A stretch of 38,170 nucleotides of DNA, from NCBI GenBank assembly GCA_004556545.1, contig SFGO01000014.1, forward strand, positions 1 to 38,170, in the 5' to 3' direction. Positions 24,048 to 32,962 of the stretch are shown in pieces. The translations under genes and the position numbers were made by a program. Under the pieces are notes generated by a model. The model did no database searches. It was not told the origin of the DNA and was given only the letters and a program-made list of their open reading frames with translations. Origin of the DNA: Clostridiales bacterium. Lineage in GTDB: Bacteria; Bacillota; Clostridia; Christensenellales; Aristaeellaceae. How positions within the stretch are numbered: the stretch's first letter is position 1; each line of letters opens with the position of its first letter.

Positions 24048-26597
24048 TTACACAATGGATTCGCCGCGCAGCTTCTTAGAAAGGAAGTTGGCGCTGAACA
24101 GCAGGGTGACGCTGACCAGTGTTTTCAGAATGCCGATAGCCGTGGCAAAGGAATACAGCGCCGTGCCCTTGGAGGCGATCGTGATGTTGTACACGTACAG
24201 ATCCAGCACTTCGATGGTATTCTTGTTCATGCTGTTCTGGAACACCATGTACTGATCCATTCCGTTATTCAGAATGTTGGAGACGGACAGCATGAACAGC
24301 ACGATGAAGGTGGGCAGCAGACCGGGCAGCGTAATGTAGCGCATCTGCTTCCAGCGGTTGGCACCGTCCACTTTAGCCGCCTCGTACAGCTCCTGATCGA
24401 TGCCCGCAATGGCGGCCAGATACATGATCGCGCCCCAGCCGAGACCCTTCCAGGTACTCCAGCCCCACATTTTCAGCCAGATATGCTCGGAGGAATTCAG
24501 CCACGCCACCGGTTCCTGAATGGCCCCGATGCTCAGCATGAACTTGGAGAAGATACCCGTATCCATGGCGAACATGGCCATGGCAAAGGAGAATACCAGT
24601 GCCCAGGAAATGAAGTTGGGCAGGGTGGTGAAGATCTGCACGGCCTTCTTGAAGCGCATGTTGTTGACTTCGTTCAGGAAGATGGCGAAGACCATGGGCA
24701 GGAAGCTGGTGGCCAGATTCAGGCCGCTCATGCCGAAGGTATTCTTCAGCACCCGGACGATATTGTCCCGGTGGCCCTGATTGGTGAACATCTCCGCGAA
24801 CCACTTGAAGCCCACAAACTCCTGCTGATCCATGGGGATGCCGAACTTGTAGTTATAGAAGGCGTAGCTCCAGCCGTACAGGGGCAGGTAGCTGAACAGG
24901 AACACCGCTACGAGGAACGGCAGCATCATCAGGAAGAGCTTATATTTCTTGGGCAGTTCTTCCTCGTTGACGAAGTTGGAGAAGAACGCGGCGAACAAAA
25001 GCAGCGGCAGGGAAATGTACAGGAACGCCGTCGCCCCGGAAGAACCGATCGACCGCGGCATGGACAGCGCCGCCAGAAGCCACGTCACCAACCGGGCCAC
25101 GAAAGCCAGCAGGAACAGCAGAATGGGCAGCTTTTTATCCTTATGAGCCAGCACGGCGGCAATGCCCGCCGCAATCAGCACCAGCGTAATCCAGGTGGAA
25201 ATGCTGAAGGACGTAAACAGCTTCTGCATCAGGGCTTCCACCGCCGAAGCGTTCAGCTCGTCTTCCTTGGCTTCCTCCTGATAAATGGCCTTGCCCTTAG
25301 AATCGGTAGGATGGAGCAGCTCCTCCGGCGCATGGAAGGTCAGGCTTTCCAGACCGGACACATCCACCGTGGCCAGCACCTTATTCTTGCCAGGCTTGGT
25401 GAAGGAAACCGTCGTACTGGGCAGCAGCACAAAGGCCAGCGAAACCAGCGCCAGCGCCAGCGCGATCACCTTCAGGCGGCTCTTCTTGGGAATCGGGTTG
25501 ATGAAATAAGGCTCGTTGGCATAACGCACGCCCAGCACGCCGCATCCGGCGCTGGCCAGCGTCAGCAGAGTCATCAGCATGGGCGTGACCGTCAGGCTTC
25601 CCAGACCCAGATGGCACAGCTGACGGGTAGCGGTAGCATACATGTCGCCGCTGCCCAGGTTCATAATGCTCATCACGGTCGCGCCGATGCAGATCAGCGC
25701 CAGCACGCTCAGGCTCAGGGGGAACCAGCGGTCCGCCCTGGGCAGGAACGCCAGCAGCGCGGTCAGGGCCAGCAGGATCACCGCCGCGATCAGATACGCA
25801 TTCGGCGCGGCGGTAGAAGAACCGATGGTGAAAATACCCTGAATATTGTTGGCGTCGTTGGAATAAGGCACCAGCACTTCGATATCGCCGGTCAGCACGC
25901 TGCCGTAAACGCCCTTTTCAGCCGCCTCGGCCCGAAGGTTGGACTCGCTGCCCAGCATTTCCTTCCAGAGAGGGGTGGAACGGTTCATGGCCGCCGCATC
26001 CGCCGGGTCAGCCGTAATCGTTTCCGGCACGGACACCACATGAGAGGGCAGCAGCAGGCACAGGACGGCCAGAATCGCCAGCACGCCGCTGAGCAGCCGG
26101 AACGTCCGGTCGGAAATGTTCATGGCCGGGGCTTCCTTCAGGCTGGCGAAGCCCAGCACCGCCATGACCAGGCCGCCGATGGCCGGAGCATAGATCCAGG
26201 CCTGCGTTTCCAGCAGCAGCGTAAACAGAAGCGAACCGCAGAGGTTGTTCACCTGCAGAGAGAAGGTAAAGGTCAGCCCGATGGACAGGAAGGAAAGCAC
26301 AATGGACGCATGAATCCATTGTTCCCCCATCGCAAGCGCGACAGCTGCCAGCGCCAGCAGCACCAGTCCGGCGATCAGCATCCAGCCGTCAAAGGCGATC
26401 AGCCCAAGCTGCGGAACCTCTGCCGTGGGCAGGCAGTCTGCCCCTTTGAGCATAACGTCTCCAACGGAGACCGTTTTGGGAAACAGCGCCGCCGTTTCCT
26501 CTCCCAGCTGGCTGTGGACATACACCTTGGCCGCAGGAAGGAACAGCGTGGCAAGAACGACGGCAAGGACGATGATACCGGCCCAGCGCTTCTTCAA
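24048..26597 (-). CDS. LplB-type ABC permease fused to a large N-terminal polytopic domain
   Basis: This is an 849-residue membrane protein. Residues about 548-849 are a complete LplB/YteP-type permease, from the segment KYKLFLMMLPFLVAV to the EAA loop LYEAAKVDGANRWKQMRYITLPG (737-759) and the end KKLRGESIV. Residues 1-545 are not part of normal LplB proteins (about 300 residues) and hold about 12 hydrophobic segments in three similar blocks: about 5-155, 164-358 and 373-542. Each block has one helix ending in LP followed by a V-x-V/F motif, an exposed stretch of 45-80 residues, then three helices. No stop or internal ribosome site separates the parts. The start is a TTG at 26597 behind aaaggggt. 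The added domain's function is unknown. Confidence 0.9.
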   Translation of the reverse strand: MKKRWAGIIVLAVVLATLFLPAAKVYVHSQLGEETAALFPKTVSVGDVMLKGADCLPTAEVPQLGLIAFDGWMLIAGLVLLALAAVALAMGEQWIHASIVLSFLSIGLTFTFSLQVNNLCGSLLFTLLLETQAWIYAPAIGGLVMAVLGFASLKEAPAMNISDRTFRLLSGVLAILAVLCLLLPSHVVSVPETITADPADAAAMNRSTPLWKEMLGSESNLRAEAAEKGVYGSVLTGDIEVLVPYSNDANNIQGIFTIGSSTAAPNAYLIAAVILLALTALLAFLPRADRWFPLSLSVLALICIGATVMSIMNLGSGDMYATATRQLCHLGLGSLTVTPMLMTLLTLASAGCGVLGVRYANEPYFINPIPKKSRLKVIALALALVSLAFVLLPSTTVSFTKPGKNKVLATVDVSGLESLTFHAPEELLHPTDSKGKAIYQEEAKEDELNASAVEALMQKLFTSFSISTWITLVLIAAGIAAVLAHKDKKLPILLFLLAFVARLVTWLLAALSMPRSIGSSGATAFLYISLPLLLFAAFFSNFVNEEELPKKYKLFLMMLPFLVAVFLFSYLPLYGWSYAFYNYKFGIPMDQQEFVGFKWFAEMFTNQGHRDNIVRVLKNTFGMSGLNLATSFLPMVFAIFLNEVNNMRFKKAVQIFTTLPNFISWALVFSFAMAMFAMDTGIFSKFMLSIGAIQEPVAWLNSSEHIWLKMWGWSTWKGLGWGAIMYLAAIAGIDQELYEAAKVDGANRWKQMRYITLPGLLPTFIVLFMLSVSNILNNGMDQYMVFQNSMNKNTIEVLDLYVYNITIASKGTALYSFATAIGILKTLVSVTLLFSANFLSKKLRGESIV

Positions 26598-26632
26598 TTC
26601 CGACCCCTTCTTTCTTCCGTTTTATTGCTTGT

Positions 26633-28213
26633 TTATTGCTTGGGATTCAGACGGATACGCACCGTCTGGCCCCGGTGAACAAACAGTTCAAAGTTGCTTT
26701 CGTCGCCGTTGCGGTAACGGTCGCAGACCCAGCGTTCGCCCTCGAAGTGGCCTTCTTCCACCGAAAGGAAGTTCAGCGTGCCGCTCTGGCGGGACTGAAG
26801 CAGCGGATAGGGATTCTCCTCCGTCGGCTCGGGACGGCGGCGGAAATCCACCATCACGCCGCAGCCGGAAAGGAAAAACTCGTTTTCATCGGTCTGGATC
26901 AGCAGCGCCCGGCCCCGGGTATGCAGAACATCCGCGTTTTCCAGGCAATGGGTGTTGATGCGGCTGCCCAGCCGGTAGCCCACGGGGTTGGCGTTGATGA
27001 ATTTGGCTTCGATATGCCAGTGCTCCAGCCGGAGATACTGCTTCTGCATGAACTCCTGCTGCACCAGCGCATGAACCCGGCCCGTACCCCGATACCGGAT
27101 CAGCAGCGGCGCAACGCCCCGGACGGCCTTCATGCTCAGCGCCACCTCCCGGGCGGCGGGCATGAGCTCGCCTTCTTCATTCAACGCGGAGGAGCCGCCG
27201 AAGCATGTAAAACCGATGCAGCCAAAATCTGCAAAGGCTTCCATCATATTCATGGCGGTCGCGTCGCCGCCGGTGCAGGTTTCGGGAATCATCAGGGGGT
27301 TATCCGGGCGGGCGTAGCGGGCCAGCACCCGGCGGTACTTCTCCCGTTCCTCCACATACATATCCGGACAAAGCAGATCGATCGAAGTCGCGATTTTTTT
27401 GTATATATCCAGCACACGGCCCACAGCCGCGCCGCTGTTGTAGCAGGCTCCCGGCTCCTCGAAGCCGTTTTCGCCCAACATCACGTTCGTGTAGATAGGT
27501 AGATTATACTGTTCTTTGCCCGATTTGGCAACCTGATTCATAAATTCGGCATGTGCCCATGCCATAAAGGCCTCGTGGGCATGGCGGCCAAACCGCTCCC
27601 GCCAACTGCTGCCGGAAGGCTCCACGCCCATATCCTCCAGCACAATATCATGCAGGCTGGCGGGCACGCCTTTTTCATAGACAGCGCGGGCTTCGGAGCT
27701 GTAATCCATATCGGTATTGGCCAGTCCCATTTCGTTTTCCACCTGCACGGCCAATACGGTGCGCTGCTGTTCGTCCGCAGCCTTCAAATGAGCCATCAGC
27801 GCGGCAAAGGCGCGGCTGTCCGCCGCCAGCGTAGCCGGGCAGAGCGGGCTCAGGGACGCCACGTGTCCGCCGTCCGGCCCCTGCGCCAGCCGGTAGGTTT
27901 CGGGGTGCAGCTTCACCCACTCGGGCACATAATTGGGATGACCGTTTTTGCTGGTGCCGAACCACAGAAGAATCAAATACAGGCCGTTTTCCCGGCAAAG
28001 CTTCAGCAGTTCGTCTGCGTCGGAAAAGTCATATTGACCGGGTTCCGGTTCCAGCCGATACCAGTAAATGGGCGCTTCCAGCAGGTTGCCGCCGTAGGCC
28101 TTGACCGCAGCCAGTTCCCGCGCCATCATCTCCGGATCGCCCACAGAGGAATTGTGGGTCTGGGTGCCCAGCAGCAGTACGGGCTCACCCTTTGCATTTT
28201 TCAAAAACGTCAT
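26633..28213 (-). CDS. Beta-galactosidase, GH35/DUF5597-like
   Basis: This 526-residue enzyme has a (beta/alpha)8 barrel of the GH42/GH35 clan. The probable acid/base is E161 in VQVENEMG and the nucleophile E311 in PETCTGG. The N-terminal pattern (VLLLGTQTHNSS, GGNLLEAPIYWYRLEPEPGQYDFS) and the C-terminal beta domain resemble GH35 proteins with a DUF5597 module, such as Cellvibrio Bgl35A, which removes galactose from xyloglucan oligosaccharides. It has no signal peptide. It is the first gene of the seven-gene operon, with ggagg before the ATG at 28213, and is divergent from the AraC regulator. Substrate assignment rests on this similarity and on the neighbours. Confidence 0.85.
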   Translation of the reverse strand: MTFLKNAKGEPVLLLGTQTHNSSVGDPEMMARELAAVKAYGGNLLEAPIYWYRLEPEPGQYDFSDADELLKLCRENGLYLILLWFGTSKNGHPNYVPEWVKLHPETYRLAQGPDGGHVASLSPLCPATLAADSRAFAALMAHLKAADEQQRTVLAVQVENEMGLANTDMDYSSEARAVYEKGVPASLHDIVLEDMGVEPSGSSWRERFGRHAHEAFMAWAHAEFMNQVAKSGKEQYNLPIYTNVMLGENGFEEPGACYNSGAAVGRVLDIYKKIATSIDLLCPDMYVEEREKYRRVLARYARPDNPLMIPETCTGGDATAMNMMEAFADFGCIGFTCFGGSSALNEEGELMPAAREVALSMKAVRGVAPLLIRYRGTGRVHALVQQEFMQKQYLRLEHWHIEAKFINANPVGYRLGSRINTHCLENADVLHTRGRALLIQTDENEFFLSGCGVMVDFRRRPEPTEENPYPLLQSRQSGTLNFLSVEEGHFEGERWVCDRYRNGDESNFELFVHRGQTVRIRLNPKQ

Positions 28214-28311
28214 CCGTCGTTCCTCCCCCGCTTGTCATCGCATAAAATCCATGGAATGGGAGCCTTTCGTTCTTTTCGAAGGTCAGGCGCCGTTTTTTCA
28301 TGTTTCCGGGC

Positions 28312-28339
28312 GAATCTTTTTCGCTTTCGAAAAAGATTC
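28312..28339 (-). repeat. 12-bp hairpin in the operon leader
   Basis: gaatctttttcg (28312-28323) and cgaaaaagattc (28328-28339) pair perfectly around the loop cttt, between the divergent AraC and operon start sites. Confidence 0.7.
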
Positions 28340-28345
28340 TTTCGC

Positions 28346-28353
28346 AAACGTTT
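28346..28353. promoter_or_regulatory. AAACGTTT palindrome, possible regulator site
   Basis: An 8-bp palindrome with the central CG typical of LacI-family operators sits in the divergent control region. A similar aaaacgtttt lies before glmS. No matching LacI gene is in the window. Confidence 0.25.
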
Positions 28354-28361
28354 AAGTTTCG

Positions 28362-28390
28362 TTGCCCTGTTTGCTAATTTATAGTATAAT
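28362..28390 (+). promoter_or_regulatory. Promoter of the AraC gene
   Basis: TTGCCC (28362-28367), a 17-base spacer and a perfect TATAAT (28385-28390). The leader would be about 48 bases. Confidence 0.75.
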
Positions 28391-28444
28391 GGCCCCGGAG
28401 GAAAAATACAGTCAGTTTTCGACATTTAATATGGAGAAATCGGC

Positions 28445-29257
28445 ATGTGGATTCATCAGGAAGAAACCAAACGGATTACCTTTATTGACGAACTGGAGAT
28501 TCAGATCTCCGACGGCGGCTACGATGAAGTTGGCCCGGAATGGTACGGAACCCGCGAGTGTTCTCCCTTCAGCCGCCTGTATTATATCAGCGGCGGCAGC
28601 GCCTGGGCCCAGAACGGCGACGATACGCTGGAATTTACCGAGGGGCATATGGCCCTGATCCCCCTGTGGCATCCCTATCCCCACGGCTGTGTGGAGTCTT
28701 TCAGTCATCTTTATTTTCATTTCAATCTGTCCAAATCCGGCGGGCCGGATCTTTTCAGCTCGCTCAAGCAGATCCTCATTCTGCCGATGGACCGGCAGAC
28801 GATCGCCCACATGATCCAGCTTTACAACAGTCAGAACCCGGCGGACGCCCTTTTGCTGACCAGCTTTTTGCTGCGGGACATCAATACCTTTATCTCGCTG
28901 GGCGTTTCCACCGGAGCCATGACCTACGCCTACAGCGAAACGATGGAGCGGGTCGTGCGCCTGATTCAGGAACGGCTTTCCGCCCGTCTGACGGTGAATC
29001 AGCTGGCAGAGGAGATGAGCATTTCCCCCAGCACTCTGACCAAAAAATTCCGAGCTGAAGTCGGCACGCCGCTGGGCACCTATATCGACACCATGCTTTT
29101 CCGCAAGTGCATGCACCTGCTGCTTTCCACCGATCTGCCCATCGGCAAGATCGCGGAAGAACTGGAATTCTGCGACCAGTTCTACTTCAGCCGCTTCTTC
29201 AAGCAGCATTACGGTGAAACGCCCACCGCCTACCGCAGGCGGCTCCGGCAGGGGTAA
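28445..29257 (+). CDS. AraC family transcriptional regulator
   Basis: This 270-residue protein has an N-terminal cupin-like sensing domain (FSRLYYISGGSAWAQNGDDTLEF...PHGCVESFSHLYFHF) and two C-terminal helix-turn-helix motifs, SARLTVNQLAEEMSISPSTLTKKFR and PIGKIAEELEFCDQFYFSRFFKQ, the second being the AraC signature. It is divergent from the carbohydrate operon across a 231-bp gap. It is the likely activator of that operon, sensing an oligosaccharide or sugar. ggaga precedes the ATG. Regulation of the operon is inferred from position. Confidence 0.94.
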   Translation: MWIHQEETKRITFIDELEIQISDGGYDEVGPEWYGTRECSPFSRLYYISGGSAWAQNGDDTLEFTEGHMALIPLWHPYPHGCVESFSHLYFHFNLSKSGGPDLFSSLKQILILPMDRQTIAHMIQLYNSQNPADALLLTSFLLRDINTFISLGVSTGAMTYAYSETMERVVRLIQERLSARLTVNQLAEEMSISPSTLTKKFRAEVGTPLGTYIDTMLFRKCMHLLLSTDLPIGKIAEELEFCDQFYFSRFFKQHYGETPTAYRRRLRQG

Positions 29258-29286
29258 CGCGCTCTTTTGCTTCCTATTATTATGTA

Positions 29287-29323
29287 AAAAGGCCAGTGTG
29301 AACGGATGTCACGCGGGCCTTTT
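29287..29323 (+). terminator. Intrinsic terminator after the AraC gene
   Basis: aaaaggcc pairs with ggcctttt, with further partial pairing inside, and the downstream stretch is T-rich. Confidence 0.75.
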
Positions 29324-29407
29324 CATCCTTTCTTTTCTTTATCCTCAGGGCATTTTCCCCTGCCGCATCGCATAGACTGACGGCAGTAACAGGAAAGGAG
29401 CCCTGCT

Positions 29408-30103
29408 ATGGCGGCGAGCATCATCACCTCCGTCAAAGGAGACGTTACCTATGACGGCATTTCGGATACGGTTTCCCTCATCGGCGTACAGTTTGGAGAT
29501 TCCAACGCATGGCAGCAGATGAGTCTGGTCATCCAGAACGGCGCTACCGGACGGATCACAGCCATCGCTCTGCCCGAGGACGCGGCCTACGCTCCGTCCC
29601 TCTCGCTGGTCAACCTGACCGGGAAGAACAAACGGGACATTCTGCTGTCCCTGCCCACCGGGGGAAGCGGCGGCATCATCAACTATTTCATTTTTACTTA
29701 CGATGACGGCGTTTTCCGGCAGATCTTTGCCAGCGACGATTATAACGCTACCTATACCTATCAGATTCAGTATTTGGACGGCTATGCGGTCAAGGCCGCC
29801 AGCCAGCAGAACCGGCAGGAGTATTTCATCGACCTGACCGGGAAGGGCAGCGCCTACCTCAACCAGCTCTACAACGCCGACGGAAGCCTGCGGGAGCCCA
29901 TGGAAGGCTTCGTCAATCCGCTCAGCGGGCTTTACCCCATCGATTTCAACGGCGACGGGCAGTCCTCTCTGCTGGCCTGGCAGCGAATTGCCGGGCTATA
30001 CAACGCCGATTCGCTGGGCTATTTTCTCAATACGCTGGACTGGCAGGACGGAACCTTCGTGCTGACCGATCAGATGGTAGGCATTCTGGGCAGTGAAAGC
30101 TGA
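29408..30103 (+). CDS. Conserved protein of unknown function, FG-GAP/VCBS-like
   Basis: This 231-residue protein starts SVKGDVTYDGISDTVSLIG and contains DFNGDGQSSLLAWQRIAG at 179-196. Both resemble calcium-binding FG-GAP/VCBS beta-propeller loops (GDVxxDG, DFNGDG). I recognise the pattern, including NPLSGLYPIDF and AGLYNADSLGY, from a conserved Firmicutes family of unannotated proteins, but no function is known to me. There is no signal peptide or membrane helix. aaaggag precedes the ATG. It stands alone between two terminators. Confidence 0.8.
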   Translation: MAASIITSVKGDVTYDGISDTVSLIGVQFGDSNAWQQMSLVIQNGATGRITAIALPEDAAYAPSLSLVNLTGKNKRDILLSLPTGGSGGIINYFIFTYDDGVFRQIFASDDYNATYTYQIQYLDGYAVKAASQQNRQEYFIDLTGKGSAYLNQLYNADGSLREPMEGFVNPLSGLYPIDFNGDGQSSLLAWQRIAGLYNADSLGYFLNTLDWQDGTFVLTDQMVGILGSES

Positions 30104-30108
30104 AAAGA

Positions 30109-30150
30109 GCGGGCTTGCCGGAAAACCGGCAGCCCGCCTTTTGATTGTTT
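30109..30150. terminator. Terminator between convergent genes
   Basis: gcgggc-t-tgccgg pairs with ccggca-gcccgc around aaaa, with one bulge, and is followed by cttttgattgtttttt. Reverse-strand use for the ABC permease gene is possible. Confidence 0.8.
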
Positions 30151-30151
30151 T

Positions 30152-31807
30152 TTACACGCTGATGTCCCGCCGTCCCGTCAGCTTGAAGAATAGCAGCAGC
30201 GACAATACGCTGGTGATTGTCAGCACGGTGGAATAGGCCGCCGCGTTGCCGAAGCAGTCGCGGATGACCTCGGTGTACACCGCCACCGTCAGGGTTTGAG
30301 TGGAAGCACGGTACAGCATGATCGAGGAAGACAGCTCGCTGATGACCGTTACCCAGCTCATGATCGCGCCGGAAATCACGCCGGGCATCATCATGGGCAG
30401 GGTCACTTCCCGGAAGGAACGCAGCTCCGACGCACCCAGCGAGACCGCCGCTTCCTCAATGGAGGGACTGATCTGGCTGATGATGGCCGTGCTGGAACGA
30501 ATGGTGTAGGGCATCCGGCGGATGGTCAGGGCGATGATGATAATCGCCGCCGTGCCCGTCAGCGCCAGCGGCGGCTTGGCAAAGCCGTACAGCAGGCAGA
30601 TACCCAGCACCGAGCCGGGAATGATGTAGGGCAGCATGGTCAGCGTATCCACCGTGGAGGTGATAATGGAGCGGCGGCGCACCGCCAGATAGGCGATCAG
30701 CACGCCGAACACGATTACCAGCGCAATAGCGATCAGGCCGAACAGGTAGGTGTTCGGAATGACCCGGGGATTCTTGGAAAAGATGGTCTGGTAATTCACC
30801 AGCGTAAATTCGTTGGTGAAAATGCCGGGCGTGGACTCCTTCAGGAAGGAGGTCACAATCACCGTCAGCTGGGGCAGCAGCGCCACCAGCACCACCAGAT
30901 ACACAAACAGATGGCACAGGAACCGGGGCAGCGGCCGCTGGGCGCGGGGCTGCATGGGCTTCAGCGCCGACATGGAATAGGAATGCTTCCGGGCGATATA
31001 GCGCTGCAGGAAGAAAAACACCATGGTAATAGCCACGATGATGACGCACAGCGCAGCGGCAAAGTAGTTATCGTTGCTGACCTCACCCATGAACTGATTG
31101 TACAGTACCACCGGATAGGTGCGGTAGCCCTCGCCGATGAGCATGGGCGTACCGAAATCGGCGAACACCCGCATGAACACCAGCAGGGAGGAAGCCAGCA
31201 CCGTGGGCAGTACCAGCGGCAGAATGATGCCCGTGACCCGCTGGAAGTTGCTGGCACCCAGACTTTCCGCCGCCTCGTTCAGGGAGTTGTCCAAATTCTG
31301 CAATGCGCCGCAGACGTACATGTACACCAGCGGGAAGGACTGCAAAGAGAAGACCAGCACGATACCGGCAAAGCCGTAGATTCCCTCGAAGGTCACGCCG
31401 AACAGCCCGTTGATAAAGCGGGTAATCACGCCGTTGCGGCCCAGCAGCTGAATCCACGCATAAGCGCCGATGAAGGGCGGAGACAAGTAGCTGACCACAA
31501 TGCAGATGTTCAGCCACTTGCTGCCCGCGATCTGATACTGCCGGGTGATGTAGGCCATCAGGAGGCCCAGCGTGGCGCTGATGAGCGTGGCCACGATGGT
31601 CACTTTGAAGGAGTTAATCAGCGTATTGGTGTAGTATTTGCGGGTGAAGAAACGGGTGAAGTTTTCCAGCGTAAAGCTTCCGTCGCTGGGGTTGATTACG
31701 CTCTTATAGAGGATCAGCACCAGCGGATACACCACGAAGATCAGGAACAGCGCCAGCACCAGCAGCGCCAGAAACGTCCAGATGGGCGAGTGCTTCTGCT
31801 TGTTCAT
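30152..31807 (-). CDS. Fbp/Afu-type ABC transporter permease, double-length
   Basis: This 551-residue inner-membrane permease contains two fused binding-protein-dependent permease modules with about 12 helices. Each module has its own EAA loop: EAAESLGASNFQRV in the first half and EEAAVSLGASELRSF in the second. This is the FbpB/AfuB architecture used for ferric iron, sugar phosphates and related anions. It starts 4 bp after the ATPase gene's stop, so the order on the minus strand is binding protein, ATPase, permease. The ATG at 31807 has ggagtg upstream. Confidence 0.93.
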   Translation of the reverse strand: MNKQKHSPIWTFLALLVLALFLIFVVYPLVLILYKSVINPSDGSFTLENFTRFFTRKYYTNTLINSFKVTIVATLISATLGLLMAYITRQYQIAGSKWLNICIVVSYLSPPFIGAYAWIQLLGRNGVITRFINGLFGVTFEGIYGFAGIVLVFSLQSFPLVYMYVCGALQNLDNSLNEAAESLGASNFQRVTGIILPLVLPTVLASSLLVFMRVFADFGTPMLIGEGYRTYPVVLYNQFMGEVSNDNYFAAALCVIIVAITMVFFFLQRYIARKHSYSMSALKPMQPRAQRPLPRFLCHLFVYLVVLVALLPQLTVIVTSFLKESTPGIFTNEFTLVNYQTIFSKNPRVIPNTYLFGLIAIALVIVFGVLIAYLAVRRRSIITSTVDTLTMLPYIIPGSVLGICLLYGFAKPPLALTGTAAIIIIALTIRRMPYTIRSSTAIISQISPSIEEAAVSLGASELRSFREVTLPMMMPGVISGAIMSWVTVISELSSSIMLYRASTQTLTVAVYTEVIRDCFGNAAAYSTVLTITSVLSLLLFFKLTGRRDISV

Positions 31808-31811
31808 GGGC

Positions 31812-32891
31812 TCACACTCCCTCGCGGATCACGGTAGCGCGGCTTTCGCCGTCAAAGACGTTCACCTTGTCCGCGACGATCTGCAGGGACACCTTTTCGC
31901 CGTCGGGGATCAGGTCGCTGCGGTCGCTGGGAACCACCACTTCGATTTCCTTTTCATCCCCCAACGTGAGGAAGTAGTGCTGGGTCATGCCCAAAAAGAC
32001 GCTGGAGCGCACCGTGGCGGGAATGCCGGGCTCCTCGGCGGAACGAATCAGGAATTCCTCTGGGCGGACGGCCACGCAGACCTTCCGGCCCGCGTCCGGC
32101 CGCAGGGTGGACATTTGCACCCGATAGCCGCAGCCGAAATCCAGCGTGCCGTTTTGGTTTTCCGCGTCCACGAAGTTGCTCAGGCCGATGAAGCTGGAAA
32201 CAAACTCGTTGGCCGGGCGCTGGTAAATATGCTTGGGCGTGCCGATCTGCTGAATCACGCCGCCGTGCATGACGGCGATTCGGTCGGAAATGGCCAGCGC
32301 CTCTTCCTGATCGTGGGTGACGTAGACGGTCGTAATGCCCACCTGCCGCTGAATGCGCTTGATCACGTTGCGCATTTCCACGCGCAGCTTAGCGTCCAGA
32401 TTGGAAAGGGGTTCGTCCATCAGCAGCACCTCGGGCTGAATGACGATAGCGCGGGCCAGCGCCACGCGCTGCTGCTGTCCGCCGGAAAGCTGCGTAGGCA
32501 TCCGGTCGGCATAATCGTCGATCTTCACCAGCTTGAGAATTTCATCCGCCCGCTTGTAGCGCTCGGCTTTCGGCACGTGGCGGGTTTTGAGGCCGTAGGC
32601 CACATTATCCCGGACGCTCATGTGCGGAAATACGGCGTAGTTCTGGAACACCATGCCCATGTTGCGGCGATTGGTGGGGATCTGGTTGATGACCTTGCCG
32701 TCCACGCGGATCTCGCCGCCCTCGATGGAGTTAAAGCCGATAATCATCCTGAGAAGGGTGGTTTTGCCGCAGCCGGAGGGGCCCAGCAGGGTAAAAAACT
32801 CGCCCGGCTGGATCTCCGCCGAAAGGCCCTGAATCACAATATTTTTGCCATAGGCTTTGGTTACATTGTCAATTTGAATGGCGACGCCCAT
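31812..32891 (-). CDS. ABC transporter ATP-binding protein (FbpC/PotA type)
   Basis: This 359-residue ATPase powers the adjacent double permease. It has Walker A GPSGCGKT (37-44), a Q-loop near VFQNY (81-85), the signature LSGGQQQRV (135-143), Walker B LLMDE (156-160), and switch H193 (YVTHDQEEA). A C-terminal TOBE-like regulatory domain starts near residue 240. The length is typical of MalK/PotA-like subunits. It lies 71 bp downstream of the binding-protein gene across an attenuator-like hairpin. Confidence 0.95.
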   Translation of the reverse strand: MGVAIQIDNVTKAYGKNIVIQGLSAEIQPGEFFTLLGPSGCGKTTLLRMIIGFNSIEGGEIRVDGKVINQIPTNRRNMGMVFQNYAVFPHMSVRDNVAYGLKTRHVPKAERYKRADEILKLVKIDDYADRMPTQLSGGQQQRVALARAIVIQPEVLLMDEPLSNLDAKLRVEMRNVIKRIQRQVGITTVYVTHDQEEALAISDRIAVMHGGVIQQIGTPKHIYQRPANEFVSSFIGLSNFVDAENQNGTLDFGCGYRVQMSTLRPDAGRKVCVAVRPEEFLIRSAEEPGIPATVRSSVFLGMTQHYFLTLGDEKEIEVVVPSDRSDLIPDGEKVSLQIVADKVNVFDGESRATVIREGV

Positions 32892-32915
32892 TTGTATCTC
32901 CCTCGTTTCAAAAAT

Positions 32916-32937
32916 CGGGAAGCCTCACGGCTTCCCG
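32916..32937 (-). terminator. Attenuator-like hairpin between binding protein and ATPase genes
   Basis: cgggaagcc / ggcttcccg form a perfect 9-bp stem with a 4-base loop, followed on the minus strand by atttttgaaac. It probably lowers expression of the ATPase and permease relative to the binding protein. Confidence 0.7.
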
Positions 32938-32962
32938 GCAGAATCGTGTTTCTGTGTCCGAA

